A stretch of DNA of 48,343 nucleotides from an uncultured Tissierellia bacterium (GCA_902489145.1 CABTYV010000003.1:1-48343); one strand, 5' to 3'. Counted from the stretch's first letter, positions 32,914-41,900 are shown. The notes: generated from the letters alone by a model not told the origin. Translations and numbers: made by a program.

Positions 32914-33151
32914 CGATGGCCCGAATCTCCAAGCTTACCTTTACATTTTCCTTGATGGCGCAGGCCTTCAAAATCTGACGGATGGAATTGGCAATTCGTC
33001 CCTGCTTGCCGATGACCTTGCCCATATCCTCTGGATGCACCCGTAAGGTGAGATCCAGATTGCCACCCTGGCTTTGTTCTTCGATCTGAATCGCTTCCTT
33101 ATGGTCGGCCAGGCTTTCTGCCACCATCTGCAAGAGTTGATTCATGGCCAT
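32906..33151 (-). CDS. khpA: KH-domain RNA-binding protein KhpA
   Basis: KhpA is a small KH protein that pairs with KhpB (Jag) and binds many RNAs, affecting cell division and length in streptococci. The 81-aa product is essentially a single KH domain with the GxxG loop in MGKVIGKQGRIANSIRQIL. Its ATG overlaps the rpsP stop by one base (TAATG), so its translation is coupled to S16. Its partner khpB is not in the window. Confidence 0.95.
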   Translation of the reverse strand: MAMNQLLQMVAESLADHKEAIQIEEQSQGGNLDLTLRVHPEDMGKVIGKQGRIANSIRQILKACAIKENVKVSLEIRAIDE

Positions 33152-33582
33152 TACTCAGCCTCAGCTTCCGCTTCCTCTGCAGGGGCTTCCGTTTCTGCAG
33201 GTGCTTCTTCGCCCTCATTTTCTTCCTGTGCCTCAGACGCTTCCGCTACCGGCGCTTTCTGCTCGGGCAGGGGCTCTGCTTCGTAGTGCTTCTTAGGCTT
33301 CGCTTCGTTCGAGCAGCCTTCCTCCACCACGCCTTCTTTGTCATACACGCCATACAGCTTAAAGAGGCGATGAACGGTATCGGATGGTTTCGCTCCATTG
33401 CCCATCCATTCCTTTACCTTGTCCGCATTGATGCGGAACATGCGAGGCTCTGCAATCGGATTATAAAAGCCAATTTCCTCAATAAATTTGCCCTTGACCG
33501 CCCGACGCGCATCCGCAACGACAATCCGATAAAAAGGGCGTTTCTTGGTACCTAAGCGTTTCATTCTGATTTTTACTGCCAT
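33151..33582 (-). CDS. rpsP: 30S ribosomal protein S16 with acidic C-terminal tail
   Basis: S16 is an early 30S assembly protein. Its 143-aa product contains the normal core of about 80 residues: MAVKIRMKRLGTKKRPFYRI, FIEEIGFYNPIAEP and AKPSDTVHRLFKLYGV. It then adds about 55 residues that are rich in Glu, Ala and Pro and end in repeated Ala-Glu. Usual length is 80-95 aa. The tail has the same style as that of S2 (25117-25953). Start ATG 33582 is 9 bases after the ffh stop. Confidence 0.97.
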   Translation of the reverse strand: MAVKIRMKRLGTKKRPFYRIVVADARRAVKGKFIEEIGFYNPIAEPRMFRINADKVKEWMGNGAKPSDTVHRLFKLYGVYDKEGVVEEGCSNEAKPKKHYEAEPLPEQKAPVAEASEAQEENEGEEAPAETEAPAEEAEAEAE

Positions 33583-33591
33583 AAGTTCCTC

Positions 33592-34920
33592 CTACTTGAA
33601 AAATTTAGCAAAGGGATTCCTTTTGCCTTTTTGCAGCTTACTCATTTTCTTCATCATTTTCCTGGACTCCCGAAACTGCTTCAGAAGTCGATTCACCATA
33701 ACCGGATCCTGGCCGGACCCTTTTGCGATGCGCGCTCTGCGAGCGCTATTTATAATATCGGGATGCTGTCGCTCCTCCTCCGTCATGGAGGTGAGAATGG
33801 CTTCGACATGCGTAATATGCTTGTCGTCGATGTTCAGTCCCGCGATCGCCTTTTGATTAAAGCCCGGAATCATCTTGAGCAGATCCTCCAGGGGGCCCAT
33901 ATTTTTCATCTGTTGAATTTGCTGGTAGAAATCATTGAGGTCAAACTTGGCGGATCGAAGCTTGGCCTCCATCTCCTCGGCTTTTTCTCGGTCAATGCTC
34001 TCCTCCGCCTTCTCTATGAGGCTGAGGACATCGCCCATACCCAGGATCCTGGACACAATCCGGTCCGGATGAAACTCGCTTAAATCCTCCAGCTTTTCGC
34101 CGGTCCCGACCAGCTTGATGGGTTTACCGGTCACTGCCTTCACGGACAGAGCCGCGCCTCCGCGCGCATCGCCGTCCATCTTGGAGAGAATGATGCCGGT
34201 CAGGTCCAATTCCGCATTGAACTTGTCTGCGACGTTGACGGCCTCCTGGCCGGTCATGGCATCGACCACCAGGAGCGTTTCCTGGACCGGAAGGGCTTTT
34301 TTCATCTCCTTGAGCTCATCCATCAGGGCCGCATCTATTTGCAGTCGACCGGCTGTATCCAAGATGGCGATGTCATGTCCTGTTTTTTTGGCTTCCTCCA
34401 CCCCGGCTCGCGCGATCTCAACGGGTGAAGGATCGGTCCCCTGACTGAAGACATCGCAGCCCGCCTGGGCCCCCACCAGCTCCAGTTGCCGAATCGCGGC
34501 CGGACGGTAGACGTCGCAGGCAATCAAAAGGGGGCGGTGGCCATTTTTCATATAATATTTAGCGAGCTTTGCGGCGTGGGTCGTCTTTCCTGCCCCCTGA
34601 AGCCCACAGAGCAGAATCGTCGTAGGCGGTGTCGAATAGGTCAAGGCCTGCTGGTCATCGCTCATGAGGGCAATGAGCTCCTCCTGGACAATCTTGACCA
34701 CCATCTGGCCCGGAGTCAGGGATTTCATGATATCTTCCCCCAGAGCCTTCTCCTTCACCCGAGCGACAAAATCCTTCACTACCTTATAATTGACATCCGC
34801 CTCGAGCAGAGCCAAACGAATCTCCCGCATGGCCTGGTCGACGTCCTTTTCCGAAAGGCGTCCCTTGCCGGTCAGCTTGGCAAAGGCGCCCTGCAAGCGG
34901 TCCGATAAATTTTCAAACAT
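33592..34920 (-). CDS. ffh: Signal recognition particle protein Ffh
   Basis: Ffh with SRP RNA recognises signal sequences on nascent chains and docks with FtsY. The 442-aa protein has the N domain, the G domain with LCGLQGAGKTTHAAKLA near residues 102-118, VYRPAAIRQL, DTAGRLQID, and KMDGDARGG, and the methionine-rich M domain that binds RNA and signal peptide (IQQMKNMGPLEDLLKMIPG onwards, SGQDPVMVNRLLKQF). It overlaps the 3' end of ylxM by 8 bases. The SRP RNA gene is not in the window. Confidence 0.98.
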   Translation of the reverse strand: MFENLSDRLQGAFAKLTGKGRLSEKDVDQAMREIRLALLEADVNYKVVKDFVARVKEKALGEDIMKSLTPGQMVVKIVQEELIALMSDDQQALTYSTPPTTILLCGLQGAGKTTHAAKLAKYYMKNGHRPLLIACDVYRPAAIRQLELVGAQAGCDVFSQGTDPSPVEIARAGVEEAKKTGHDIAILDTAGRLQIDAALMDELKEMKKALPVQETLLVVDAMTGQEAVNVADKFNAELDLTGIILSKMDGDARGGAALSVKAVTGKPIKLVGTGEKLEDLSEFHPDRIVSRILGMGDVLSLIEKAEESIDREKAEEMEAKLRSAKFDLNDFYQQIQQMKNMGPLEDLLKMIPGFNQKAIAGLNIDDKHITHVEAILTSMTEEERQHPDIINSARRARIAKGSGQDPVMVNRLLKQFRESRKMMKKMSKLQKGKRNPFAKFFK

Positions 34921-35281
34921 GGCCTTCCAAGCCCTCCTTTCCTTCGGTAAATAAGATGCCCTCCAGCCGGTCTAAATCCTGCCAGATCCCGCTCTCTTTA
35001 GCGGGGTCCAGCAGGACGAGCTCTGATGCCATATCCGAAAAGATCCTCCGGCAGGCCAGGAGTCTCATAACGAGATGCGTGGCATCCTCATAAGCGCGGA
35101 GCTTGGCCCGTCCTCGTTGGAGCTGGTCGGACACAGCCTGACGGGAGATCCCTTCGTCCTCAGCAATCTCCTGGAGGGAGAGGTCATTAAAATAATAGGC
35201 TTCCATTAATTGATATTGTTTTGGCGTCAGCAGGGCCCCGTAATGAGCCAGGAGCAGTCCGATTTCGATTGATTCTTCCAT
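34913..35281 (-). CDS. ylxM: YlxM-family helix-turn-helix protein
   Basis: YlxM is a small DNA-binding-like protein encoded with ffh; it has been linked to SRP regulation, with limited proof. The 122-aa product matches the family start (LLAHYGALLTPKQYQLMEAYYFNDLS) and has a sigma-4-like helix-turn-helix (LQEIAEDEGISRQAVSDQLQRGRAKL). The open frame reaches 35338, but the family N-terminus MEESIEIG at 35281 has GGGAGGAG at a rather long spacing of about 10-12. Its promoter overlaps the ftsY terminator. Confidence 0.92.
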   Translation of the reverse strand: MEESIEIGLLLAHYGALLTPKQYQLMEAYYFNDLSLQEIAEDEGISRQAVSDQLQRGRAKLRAYEDATHLVMRLLACRRIFSDMASELVLLDPAKESGIWQDLDRLEGILFTEGKEGLEGHV

Positions 35282-35338
35282 AAAAAAAGGACTCCTCCCT
35301 AGGCCCAGGGACCCACGAGCCACGCTATAACGAAGCAT

Positions 35339-35367
35339 ATCCTATCAAATTAAAAAATGGCTGTCAA
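35339..35367 (-). promoter_or_regulatory. Predicted promoter of ylxM-ffh nested in the ftsY terminator
   Basis: A perfect -35 TTGACA (35362-35367) lies in the 3' arm of the ftsY terminator, 17 bases ahead of TAGGAT (35339-35344, 4/6) which is preceded by TGA (extended -10). The predicted leader is about 50 nt. Confidence 0.7.
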
Positions 35368-35391
35368 GTCTTTTCCCTTGACAGCCATTTT
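35352..35391 (-). terminator. Intrinsic terminator after ftsY
   Basis: Minus-strand AAAATGGCTGTCAAG and CTTGACAGCCATTTT form a perfect 15-bp stem with an 8-nt loop, followed by more T. It begins about 10 bases after the ftsY stop. Confidence 0.94.
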
Positions 35392-35401
35392 GTTAGTTGC
35401 T

Positions 35402-36325
35402 TTATTTTTGAGCTTCGAAAATCGCAGCCACAAACTCTTCTGCCCGGAAGGGTCTTAAATCATCAATCCCCTCCCCTACGCCAATCCACTGAACCGGCAC
35501 CTGACATTCATGCTGGAGGGGGTAGACCACCCCGCCCTTGGCGGTGCCGTCCAGCTTGGTGAGCACCAGGCCGGTAATCCGCGTAACCTCATTAAAGGCT
35601 TTGGCCTGTAGGATGGCGTTTTGCCCCGTGGTTGCGTCCAAAACCAGGAGGGCATCCAGGCTTGCCTCCCCATACTCCCGGTCGATGATCCGGTGTATTT
35701 TTTCCAGCTCCATCATCAGATTCTTTTTATTATGGAGGCGACCCGCCGTATCGATGATCAAAACATCGCTCTGGCGCTGCTTGGCCTCCGCAATCCCATC
35801 ATAGACCACAGAAGCGGGATCTGCGCCTTCCTCTTTATAGACAATCGGCACCTGGGCCTTTTCCGACCAAAGGCGGAGCTGATCAATCGCCGCTGCTCGG
35901 AAGGTATCCCCTGCACAAAGCAGGACGGACTTGCCCTCCTGCCGGAGATAGTTGGCAATTTTTCCGATCGTCGTGGTCTTGCCCACTCCATTGACCCCAA
36001 TCACCAATAAGACGCTCGGCCCCTTCCGACCGACAAGCGCAGTCTCCTTGGACTCACTTAACAGCTGGTCGGCCATAATCTCCCGCAGGACTTCCAGCAC
36101 CTGCCCCCGGTCCCGGATACGCTCCTTGCCCACCCGGTCGCGCAGCTGGTCAATGATTTCCATGGAGGAATCGAAACCGATATCCGCCATCACCAGGGTT
36201 TCCTCCAGCTCCTCAAACATGGCTTCATCGATATCCGCCCGACCATAAACAATGTCATCCAGGACGCCCGAGAAATCATCTCTTGTTTTGGCCAATCCCT
36301 GCTTTAATTTATCAAAGAATCCCAT
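35402..36325 (-). CDS. ftsY: Signal recognition particle receptor FtsY
   Basis: FtsY is the membrane-associated GTPase that receives the SRP-ribosome complex. The 307-aa protein has an N domain (MGFFDKLKQGLAKTRDDFSG), and the G domain with VIGVNGVGKTTTIGKIA (about 109-125), GDTFRAAAIDQL, IIDTAGRLHNK, and TKLDGTAKGG. It lacks the long acidic A domain of E. coli, as in most Bacillota. It overlaps the smc 3' end by 14 bases and ends the rpmF/plsX-to-ftsY unit. Confidence 0.98.
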   Translation of the reverse strand: MGFFDKLKQGLAKTRDDFSGVLDDIVYGRADIDEAMFEELEETLVMADIGFDSSMEIIDQLRDRVGKERIRDRGQVLEVLREIMADQLLSESKETALVGRKGPSVLLVIGVNGVGKTTTIGKIANYLRQEGKSVLLCAGDTFRAAAIDQLRLWSEKAQVPIVYKEEGADPASVVYDGIAEAKQRQSDVLIIDTAGRLHNKKNLMMELEKIHRIIDREYGEASLDALLVLDATTGQNAILQAKAFNEVTRITGLVLTKLDGTAKGGVVYPLQHECQVPVQWIGVGEGIDDLRPFRAEEFVAAIFEAQK

Positions 36326-39300
36326 TTGCTACTCCTCTCTCCATTTCACCCTCCAGCTGGTCCAGGTGGAGGGCCACCATTCTGGTTACCCCCTTTTCCA
36401 TGGTCACCCCATAGAGCATGTCCGCCGGTTCCATGGTGGTCTTTCGATGCGTGATCACGATAAACTGAGTCTGCTGGGTCAGCGTTTTTAGAAAACGAAC
36501 ATAGCGCGTGATATTGGCCTCATCTAAAGAAGCGTCAATCTCGTCTAAAAAGCAAAAGGGGGCCGGATGGATGGAAAATATGGCAAACATAAGCGCCAGA
36601 GCCGTCATAGACCGCTCGCCCCCTGACAGTAAGGCAAGAGAGGTCAGTTTTTTTCCTGGCGGTTTGGCCTGAATCTCGATACCCGCAGAAAGCAGGTCAT
36701 CGCAGTCCAAGCGAAGGCTCGCCTCGCCGCCATCAAAAAGAATTTTGAAAATCCGGTTATACTCCGTTTTAATCTGCTGAAAGGTACGGTCAAACTGATC
36801 TTCCATCGTTTCATCGAGATGCGCAATCATGGCATGAATATCTTCCTTGGACTTGCGCAAATCCCCCATCTGTTCCTGGAGAAAATGAACCTCCTCGGCC
36901 AATTGTTCATAGGCATCGATCGATTCGTAGTTGAAAAATCCAATCTGAGAAAGGGCTTTTCGGATTTCATTGACCTTTTCGCGGGAGCTTTCCACCACGA
37001 CCAGATGGCGCAAGCGCTCTTCAACGGCTTCCAGCGAAAGATCGTAGGAGGAGCGATACTGTTCCCGTAAATCCGCCTGTCGGTTCTTTACCTGCTCCAG
37101 CTGGGTCTGAGTCCGATAAAGCTCCTTTTCCCCTTCATTCGTATCTGCCAGCGCCGCTTCCTTTTGCTTGAGCTCTCTGGCAATGGCGCCCTCCAGCTTC
37201 GTTCTTTCTTCCTTCAATCGCTGTCGGCTGTTATGGAGGACCTCCTGGCGCTTCTTTTTTTCATCCAGGCTTCGGACCCCCTGGTCAATGAAGTCCTGAT
37301 TTTCCTTCAAATTTTGTCCCAGCTGGGTCCATTCGCTCTGATCCGCTTCCTGATCCTTTTTGGCTTGGTCCAGGCGTTCCTGCAGGTCTGCCAGCTGGTT
37401 TTCGCTCACGACCTGCTCCCGTTTGGCATACGCCAGTCGGTCGGCCACCAGGGCCTGGTTTTTTTCACATTCCTGTTGGATTTTCTGTTCCTGCGCCCAG
37501 GCCTCACGACAATGATTGAGCGCATCCACCGCCTCGGTTTGTTCCGCGAGAAGACGCTTCCGTTCTTTTTCATAGTCTTCTTTTGAAAAACTCCCTTTTT
37601 GATCCAGGAATGCCTGGACCTGGGTCAATTTCTCCTCCAGGAGGCGCATTTGTGCTTTTTGCTCTCCCTGCTGGACCTGGTGCTTTTGCAGCGCAACTCT
37701 ATTTTGGCTAAGGCGGCCCTCCAGCTCCTCCAGGGCCTCCTCCGCCTCTTTGCGGTCCTGCTCTTTTTTTAAAAGCAGACTGGCGATTTGACTCTGCTCC
37801 TGCTTGGAAGCTTGGATCGCCTCGTCCAGCTCCTTGACCTGCAGGTCCCGGTTTAAAAGGGACGCCGCATTGGGCCGGTTGATCCTCCCACCGATCATGG
37901 CCCCCCAGGCATGGAGGATTTCTCCCTCCAGCGTGACAATCCGAACGCCCGCTCGCCGCTTTCTAGAAAGATGAATGGCGCTATCGAGTTTCTCCGCAAT
38001 CACGGTTTGGCCCAAAAAATGCTCCACTACCGGGGCCAGCTGGTCTTCATAGATCAGGGTATCCACCCCGTTTGCAATCACTTCCGGATCCTTCAGCTGA
38101 ACCGGCTCCGAAGAGCGAATTTGATCGAGGGGCAAAAAAGTGATCCGGCCCAGATCCCTCTTTTTTAGGAGTTCAATGAGAAAGCGCGCATCCTCCTGAC
38201 TTTTGACTACAATATTTTGCAGGGCACCCCCAAGGGCAACGTCAATGGCCCGCTCAAAGCCGGGCTTCACCGTGATCAAGTCTGCCAGAGGCCCAAGAAA
38301 GTGAGCCTTTATGGCCGGATCCTTTTCTCCCAGCTTAAGGAGTGCTTGGACTGAGCGCTGATAGCCCTCAAAATGATCCATCAAAGACTGGACCACCTGT
38401 CTTCGGGAAGAGAGCCCCACCTGTTTTTCGCGCAGTGCCAAGCGCTGATCGCGTAGCTTTCGAGCTGCTTCCTCTAATTCCTTGATTCTTTTTTGCTGGT
38501 TCTCCTTCTCCGCCTGATCCCGCTCCAGGGTCCTTTGAAGCTCCTTCAGCGCTTTTTCACCGACCTGGCTTTCCTCTCTGAGCATGTCTTGCTCGGCAAG
38601 GAGTGCCTTCCACTCCTCCTGCTTTTTTTCTTGTGCCGATCGCAGGGACCGATCCGTTGCTTCCGCCCGGTTCCGATCAAAATCTAAAAAAGAAAGGCGT
38701 TCCTTGATCCGATCCGCCGCCTCTTCCGCTGTCTGTAGCTCACGTCTAGTCTGCGACAGGGGTTCCTTTTTTCGAAGCGATTCCAGCTGAGCCTCCAGCT
38801 CCTTCACCCGCTCCTGCACTTGCTTTTCCGTTTGAGTGGCCTGCTGGAGGGTTTGCTCTAAATCCGTCAAGCGCTCGGCTCGTTGAGCCTGATCCTTTTC
38901 AATCCGAACCCGGTCCTGTTCAAAAAAACGAATCTGCTCCCGACGAATGGAGAGCTCCTGCACCAGTGCATTGACCTCCTGTTCCAACTGGCGGTCTTCT
39001 TTTTCTATTGCACCCGCCTGGGCTTGACCGCTTTGGATCGAGGTCTGATAGGGCGCAAGCGCCTCCTCGGCCCGCAAAAGACGCCCCTTCGCTTCCTGCA
39101 GAAAGTCCTCCAGCCGCTCCTGGTCCGCCTCCAGTTTTTTTTGTTCTGCCTTCGCGCGGTCCAAGCCGACTTTTAAAAGAGATAGCTCATGCTGGTCTAG
39201 CGCCTTGGTGAGCTCCATCCCCCGTCTGGCATTGTCCGCCTGTTTTTTCAGCAGTCGGCATTCCTGACTTTTCCCTTTCAGATCGAGCTGTACGCTCTCG

Positions 39301-39866
39301 AGATCTCTTTCTGTTTTTTCCAGTCGACTCAGCGCCTCCTGCTTTTTAAATTTAAAACCTGCAATACCGGCTGCCTCGTCAAAAATAGCGCGCCGATCCT
39401 CCGACTGGCTGGAAAGCAGCTCCTCGATCCGACCCTGGCCGATTAAGGAATAGCCCTCTTTTCCAATCCCCGTATCAAAGAAAAGGCTTCGAACATCCTT
39501 GCGGCGGACCGGGTTTTTATTGATCAGATAGTGGCTTTCTCCAGAGCGATAAATCTTTCTTGAAACCGATACCTCCTCATAGGGCAGGTCAATGCCGCCG
39601 TCCCGGTTGTCAAAGGTGAGGGTGACTTGGGCCATGTTCATCGCTTTTTTCTGGGCCGTACCGGCAAAAATGACATCCTCCATTTTTTCGCCTCGAACCG
39701 ATTTGGGCGATAGCTCGCCCAAAACCCACCGAACGGCATCCGATATGTTGGATTTCCCGGATCCATTGGGTCCCACAATGGCAACAAAATCTTCCTCAAA
39801 GACCAGACGCGTTTTTTCAGCAAAAGATTTGAATCCATAGAGATCCAGATATTTCAGTCTGGGCAT
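36312..39866 (-). CDS. smc: Chromosome partition protein Smc
   Basis: Smc forms the ATP-driven ring that organises and separates chromosomes, with ScpA and ScpB (not here). The 1184-aa protein has the N-terminal Walker A GPNGSGKSN (about 32-40), long coiled coils, a central hinge (about 490-670, containing LGPLADLITVKPGFERAIDVALGG split over that region), a second coiled coil, and the C-terminal head with signature LSGGERSMTALALMFAI and Walker B FCFLDEIDASLDEAN. The usual signature is LSGGERALTA; the change is mild. Start ATG 39866 follows AAGGAG and lies 4 bases after rnc. Confidence 0.98.
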   Translation of the reverse strand: MPRLKYLDLYGFKSFAEKTRLVFEEDFVAIVGPNGSGKSNISDAVRWVLGELSPKSVRGEKMEDVIFAGTAQKKAMNMAQVTLTFDNRDGGIDLPYEEVSVSRKIYRSGESHYLINKNPVRRKDVRSLFFDTGIGKEGYSLIGQGRIEELLSSQSEDRRAIFDEAAGIAGFKFKKQEALSRLEKTERDLESVQLDLKGKSQECRLLKKQADNARRGMELTKALDQHELSLLKVGLDRAKAEQKKLEADQERLEDFLQEAKGRLLRAEEALAPYQTSIQSGQAQAGAIEKEDRQLEQEVNALVQELSIRREQIRFFEQDRVRIEKDQAQRAERLTDLEQTLQQATQTEKQVQERVKELEAQLESLRKKEPLSQTRRELQTAEEAADRIKERLSFLDFDRNRAEATDRSLRSAQEKKQEEWKALLAEQDMLREESQVGEKALKELQRTLERDQAEKENQQKRIKELEEAARKLRDQRLALREKQVGLSSRRQVVQSLMDHFEGYQRSVQALLKLGEKDPAIKAHFLGPLADLITVKPGFERAIDVALGGALQNIVVKSQEDARFLIELLKKRDLGRITFLPLDQIRSSEPVQLKDPEVIANGVDTLIYEDQLAPVVEHFLGQTVIAEKLDSAIHLSRKRRAGVRIVTLEGEILHAWGAMIGGRINRPNAASLLNRDLQVKELDEAIQASKQEQSQIASLLLKKEQDRKEAEEALEELEGRLSQNRVALQKHQVQQGEQKAQMRLLEEKLTQVQAFLDQKGSFSKEDYEKERKRLLAEQTEAVDALNHCREAWAQEQKIQQECEKNQALVADRLAYAKREQVVSENQLADLQERLDQAKKDQEADQSEWTQLGQNLKENQDFIDQGVRSLDEKKKRQEVLHNSRQRLKEERTKLEGAIARELKQKEAALADTNEGEKELYRTQTQLEQVKNRQADLREQYRSSYDLSLEAVEERLRHLVVVESSREKVNEIRKALSQIGFFNYESIDAYEQLAEEVHFLQEQMGDLRKSKEDIHAMIAHLDETMEDQFDRTFQQIKTEYNRIFKILFDGGEASLRLDCDDLLSAGIEIQAKPPGKKLTSLALLSGGERSMTALALMFAIFSIHPAPFCFLDEIDASLDEANITRYVRFLKTLTQQTQFIVITHRKTTMEPADMLYGVTMEKGVTRMVALHLDQLEGEMERGVANGIL

Positions 39867-39870
39867 CTTT

Positions 39871-40572
39871 TTACTTACTCCTTCCGTCCTTCAGGGCCTC
39901 TTGTGCGGCAGCCTGTTCCGCCAGCTTTTTCGATCGCCCCTGTCCTCGAGCCACTTCCTTGCCCTCTACGAGCAGCGCCATGGTAAAGCTGGGCTCATGG
40001 GCCGGCCCGGCGCTTTCCACCAGCTCATAGCGAAAGCTTTTGCCCGCCTGGTGGGCCCATTCCTGAAAGGCTGATTTATAGTCCTGGTAGAGGGCGTGGG
40101 AGGCCTCCTCCTGGGCCAGCAAATCCGGCAGGTAGCGGGCCCATTGCTGGTATAAAAAATCATATCCCCCATCACAATAAAGCGCCCCACAGACCGCTTC
40201 GAAAGCATCTGAAAGGATCGAATCCTTCGCCCGTCCGCCCTGCGCTTCCTCCCCCCGACCGAGCAAGAGCAGATCCGGCAGGCCCCACTGACGAGCCAAA
40301 AAAGCGAAGGAGGACTCACAAACCAGCTGGATCCGCTGTTTCGTCAGGATCCCTTCATCAAAATCCTGTTTTTTGTGAAAAAGCAGGTCGGAAACGATCA
40401 ATTCCAGGACCGCATCCCCTAAAAATTCCAAACGCTCGTTGGAGGTGAGGGACGCTTGCTTTGCTTCGTTCACAAAGGAGGTGTGGATCAGCGCCTGATG
40501 AAGCAAGGTCGGATCCTTGAAATGATAGCCCAGGCGGTCCTGAAAAAGGGCTTCCTTCTTATCGACCGGCAT
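39871..40572 (-). CDS. rnc: Ribonuclease III
   Basis: RNase III cuts double-stranded RNA, including rRNA precursors. The 233-aa protein has the catalytic signature NERLEFLGDAVLELIVSD (about 44-61), the second acidic patch DAFEAVCGALYCDGG, and a C-terminal double-stranded RNA-binding domain (DYKSAFQEWAHQ, SKKLAEQAAAQEAL). Start ATG 40572 follows GGAGGGGGG and overlaps plsX by 14 bases. The acpP and fab genes that commonly lie between plsX and rnc are absent. Confidence 0.98.
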   Translation of the reverse strand: MPVDKKEALFQDRLGYHFKDPTLLHQALIHTSFVNEAKQASLTSNERLEFLGDAVLELIVSDLLFHKKQDFDEGILTKQRIQLVCESSFAFLARQWGLPDLLLLGRGEEAQGGRAKDSILSDAFEAVCGALYCDGGYDFLYQQWARYLPDLLAQEEASHALYQDYKSAFQEWAHQAGKSFRYELVESAGPAHEPSFTMALLVEGKEVARGQGRSKKLAEQAAAQEALKDGRSK

Positions 40573-41581
40573 CGCTTGATCCCCCCTCCTGCCCTGAATC
40601 GGAAAGTGCGCGCCAGATCGCTTCCTCCAGATGAACCGACCCGTAATTCAGGGCCTCGCGAATGGCCAGGGCGAAGGTCCTGGGCTGACTATTCCCATGG
40701 GCTTTATAGACCGCTTTTCGGCAGCCCAGTAAAGGAGCGCCACCATGGGCCCGATAGTCCATCTTTTTGAGCCGCTGTTTTAAGCTTTTTTGCAAGAGGA
40801 GGCCACCCAATTTCGTCCAAGGATTGGTATGGATGGTCTCTTTTACCTGGCCAAGTAGGGTGGCGGCACAGCCCTCATAGGATTTGATCAGGATATTGCC
40901 CGAAAACCCGTCACAAACGACCACATCGCAGCTTCCCTCCAGTAAATCACGGGCTTCGAGATTGCCCGCAAAGGTAAGCTCGCTTTGTTCCAGCAGGAGA
41001 CGGGTCTTCTGCACCCGCTCATCCCCCTTTTCGGCTTCACTGCCGACCGAAAGGAGCCTTACAATGGGGTCTGCCACCCCCAGGCCCAGACGAGCGTAGT
41101 TAGCGCCCATCAGGGCAAACTGAAAGAGCATCTCCGGCGTCGTATCCATATTGGCACCCGCATCAACGACAAGGCTGCTGCGTCCAGTTAGAGTCGGTAT
41201 GAGGGCGGCCAGGCAGCAGCGCCTGACTCCTTTGATGCGGCGAGTCAGAAAGGTTGCCCCAGCCAAAAGCGCCCCGGTGGATCCGGCCGAGATCAGGGCC
41301 GTGGCGTCCGCCTCATTGAGCCTGTGGAAGGCTTGTACCATAGAGGCCTCTTTTTTTCTTCGAATGGCCAGGGCCGGCGCTTCTTCATTGCTGATCAGGA
41401 CGGGCGTGTCCACCCATTCAATTTTTGCCTCATAGGCTTGAAGCACGCCAATCATCCGGGCCCTGGGTCCGACCACCACGGCCTCAAAATCATCTGCCTC
41501 CTGCCAGGCAAGCGCCAGACCCTCAGCTACCATTTCCGGACCCAGATCCGCCCCCAATGCGTCAATCACAATCTTGTTCAT
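40559..41581 (-). CDS. plsX: Phosphate acyltransferase PlsX
   Basis: PlsX converts acyl-ACP to acyl-phosphate, the first step of glycerolipid synthesis with PlsY. The 340-aa protein shows IVIDALGADLGPEMVAEG (commonly VDAMGGDxxP), ISAGSTGALLAGATFLTRRI, GANMDTTPEMLFQFALMG, VVCDGFSGNILIKSYEG, and HGGAPLLGCRKAVYKAHG. The frame is open to 41620, but ATG 41581 has AGGAGG and the family N-terminus. It follows rpmF beyond a terminator 38 nt upstream, and no promoter was found in between, so partial read-through from the strong rpmF promoter is likely. Confidence 0.95.
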   Translation of the reverse strand: MNKIVIDALGADLGPEMVAEGLALAWQEADDFEAVVVGPRARMIGVLQAYEAKIEWVDTPVLISNEEAPALAIRRKKEASMVQAFHRLNEADATALISAGSTGALLAGATFLTRRIKGVRRCCLAALIPTLTGRSSLVVDAGANMDTTPEMLFQFALMGANYARLGLGVADPIVRLLSVGSEAEKGDERVQKTRLLLEQSELTFAGNLEARDLLEGSCDVVVCDGFSGNILIKSYEGCAATLLGQVKETIHTNPWTKLGGLLLQKSLKQRLKKMDYRAHGGAPLLGCRKAVYKAHGNSQPRTFALAIREALNYGSVHLEEAIWRALSDSGQEGGSSDAGR

Positions 41582-41619
41582 CGCTTGCCCTCCTCTCCTG
41601 CTTCCTTTCTTCCAGCCCA

Positions 41620-41662
41620 AAAGAAAAGAGTGTAGCGCCCCATCATGGAACTACTACACTCT
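41620..41662 (-). terminator. Terminator between rpmF and plsX
   Basis: Minus-strand AGAGTGTAG and CTACACTCT form a 9-bp stem around an 18-nt loop, followed by TTTTCTTTT. The longer loop suggests moderate strength, which would let some transcripts continue into plsX. Confidence 0.75.
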
Positions 41663-41673
41663 ACTCGGTCAAA

Positions 41674-41856
41674 CTAATCGTTAACTTGAATGACTTCTTT
41701 GCCATCATAGTAACCACATTCGGAACATACATGGTGGGGTAATTTGGGCTCGCCACAGTTGGGGCAAGTCTGCGTCGCATAAGTCTTCAAGCGATAAGAG
41801 GAAGCTCTTCTTTTATCTCTTCTGGTTTTAGATGTTCTCCGCTTTGGAACCGCCAT
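41674..41856 (-). CDS. rpmF: 50S ribosomal protein L32 (zinc-binding form)
   Basis: L32 is a small 50S protein. The 60-aa product has the family start MAVPKRRTSKTRRDKRRAS and a zinc finger CPNCGE...CSECGYY with all four cysteines, the zinc-requiring form. The start at 41856 is preceded by AAGGAGG; an upstream in-frame ATG is ignored. It has the strongest promoter in the window. The order rpmF-plsX is classical. Confidence 0.98.
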   Translation of the reverse strand: MAVPKRRTSKTRRDKRRASSYRLKTYATQTCPNCGEPKLPHHVCSECGYYDGKEVIQVND

Positions 41857-41900
41857 TTCAAACACCTCCTTGTACAATCTAGTTTAAGAATAACATGAAA

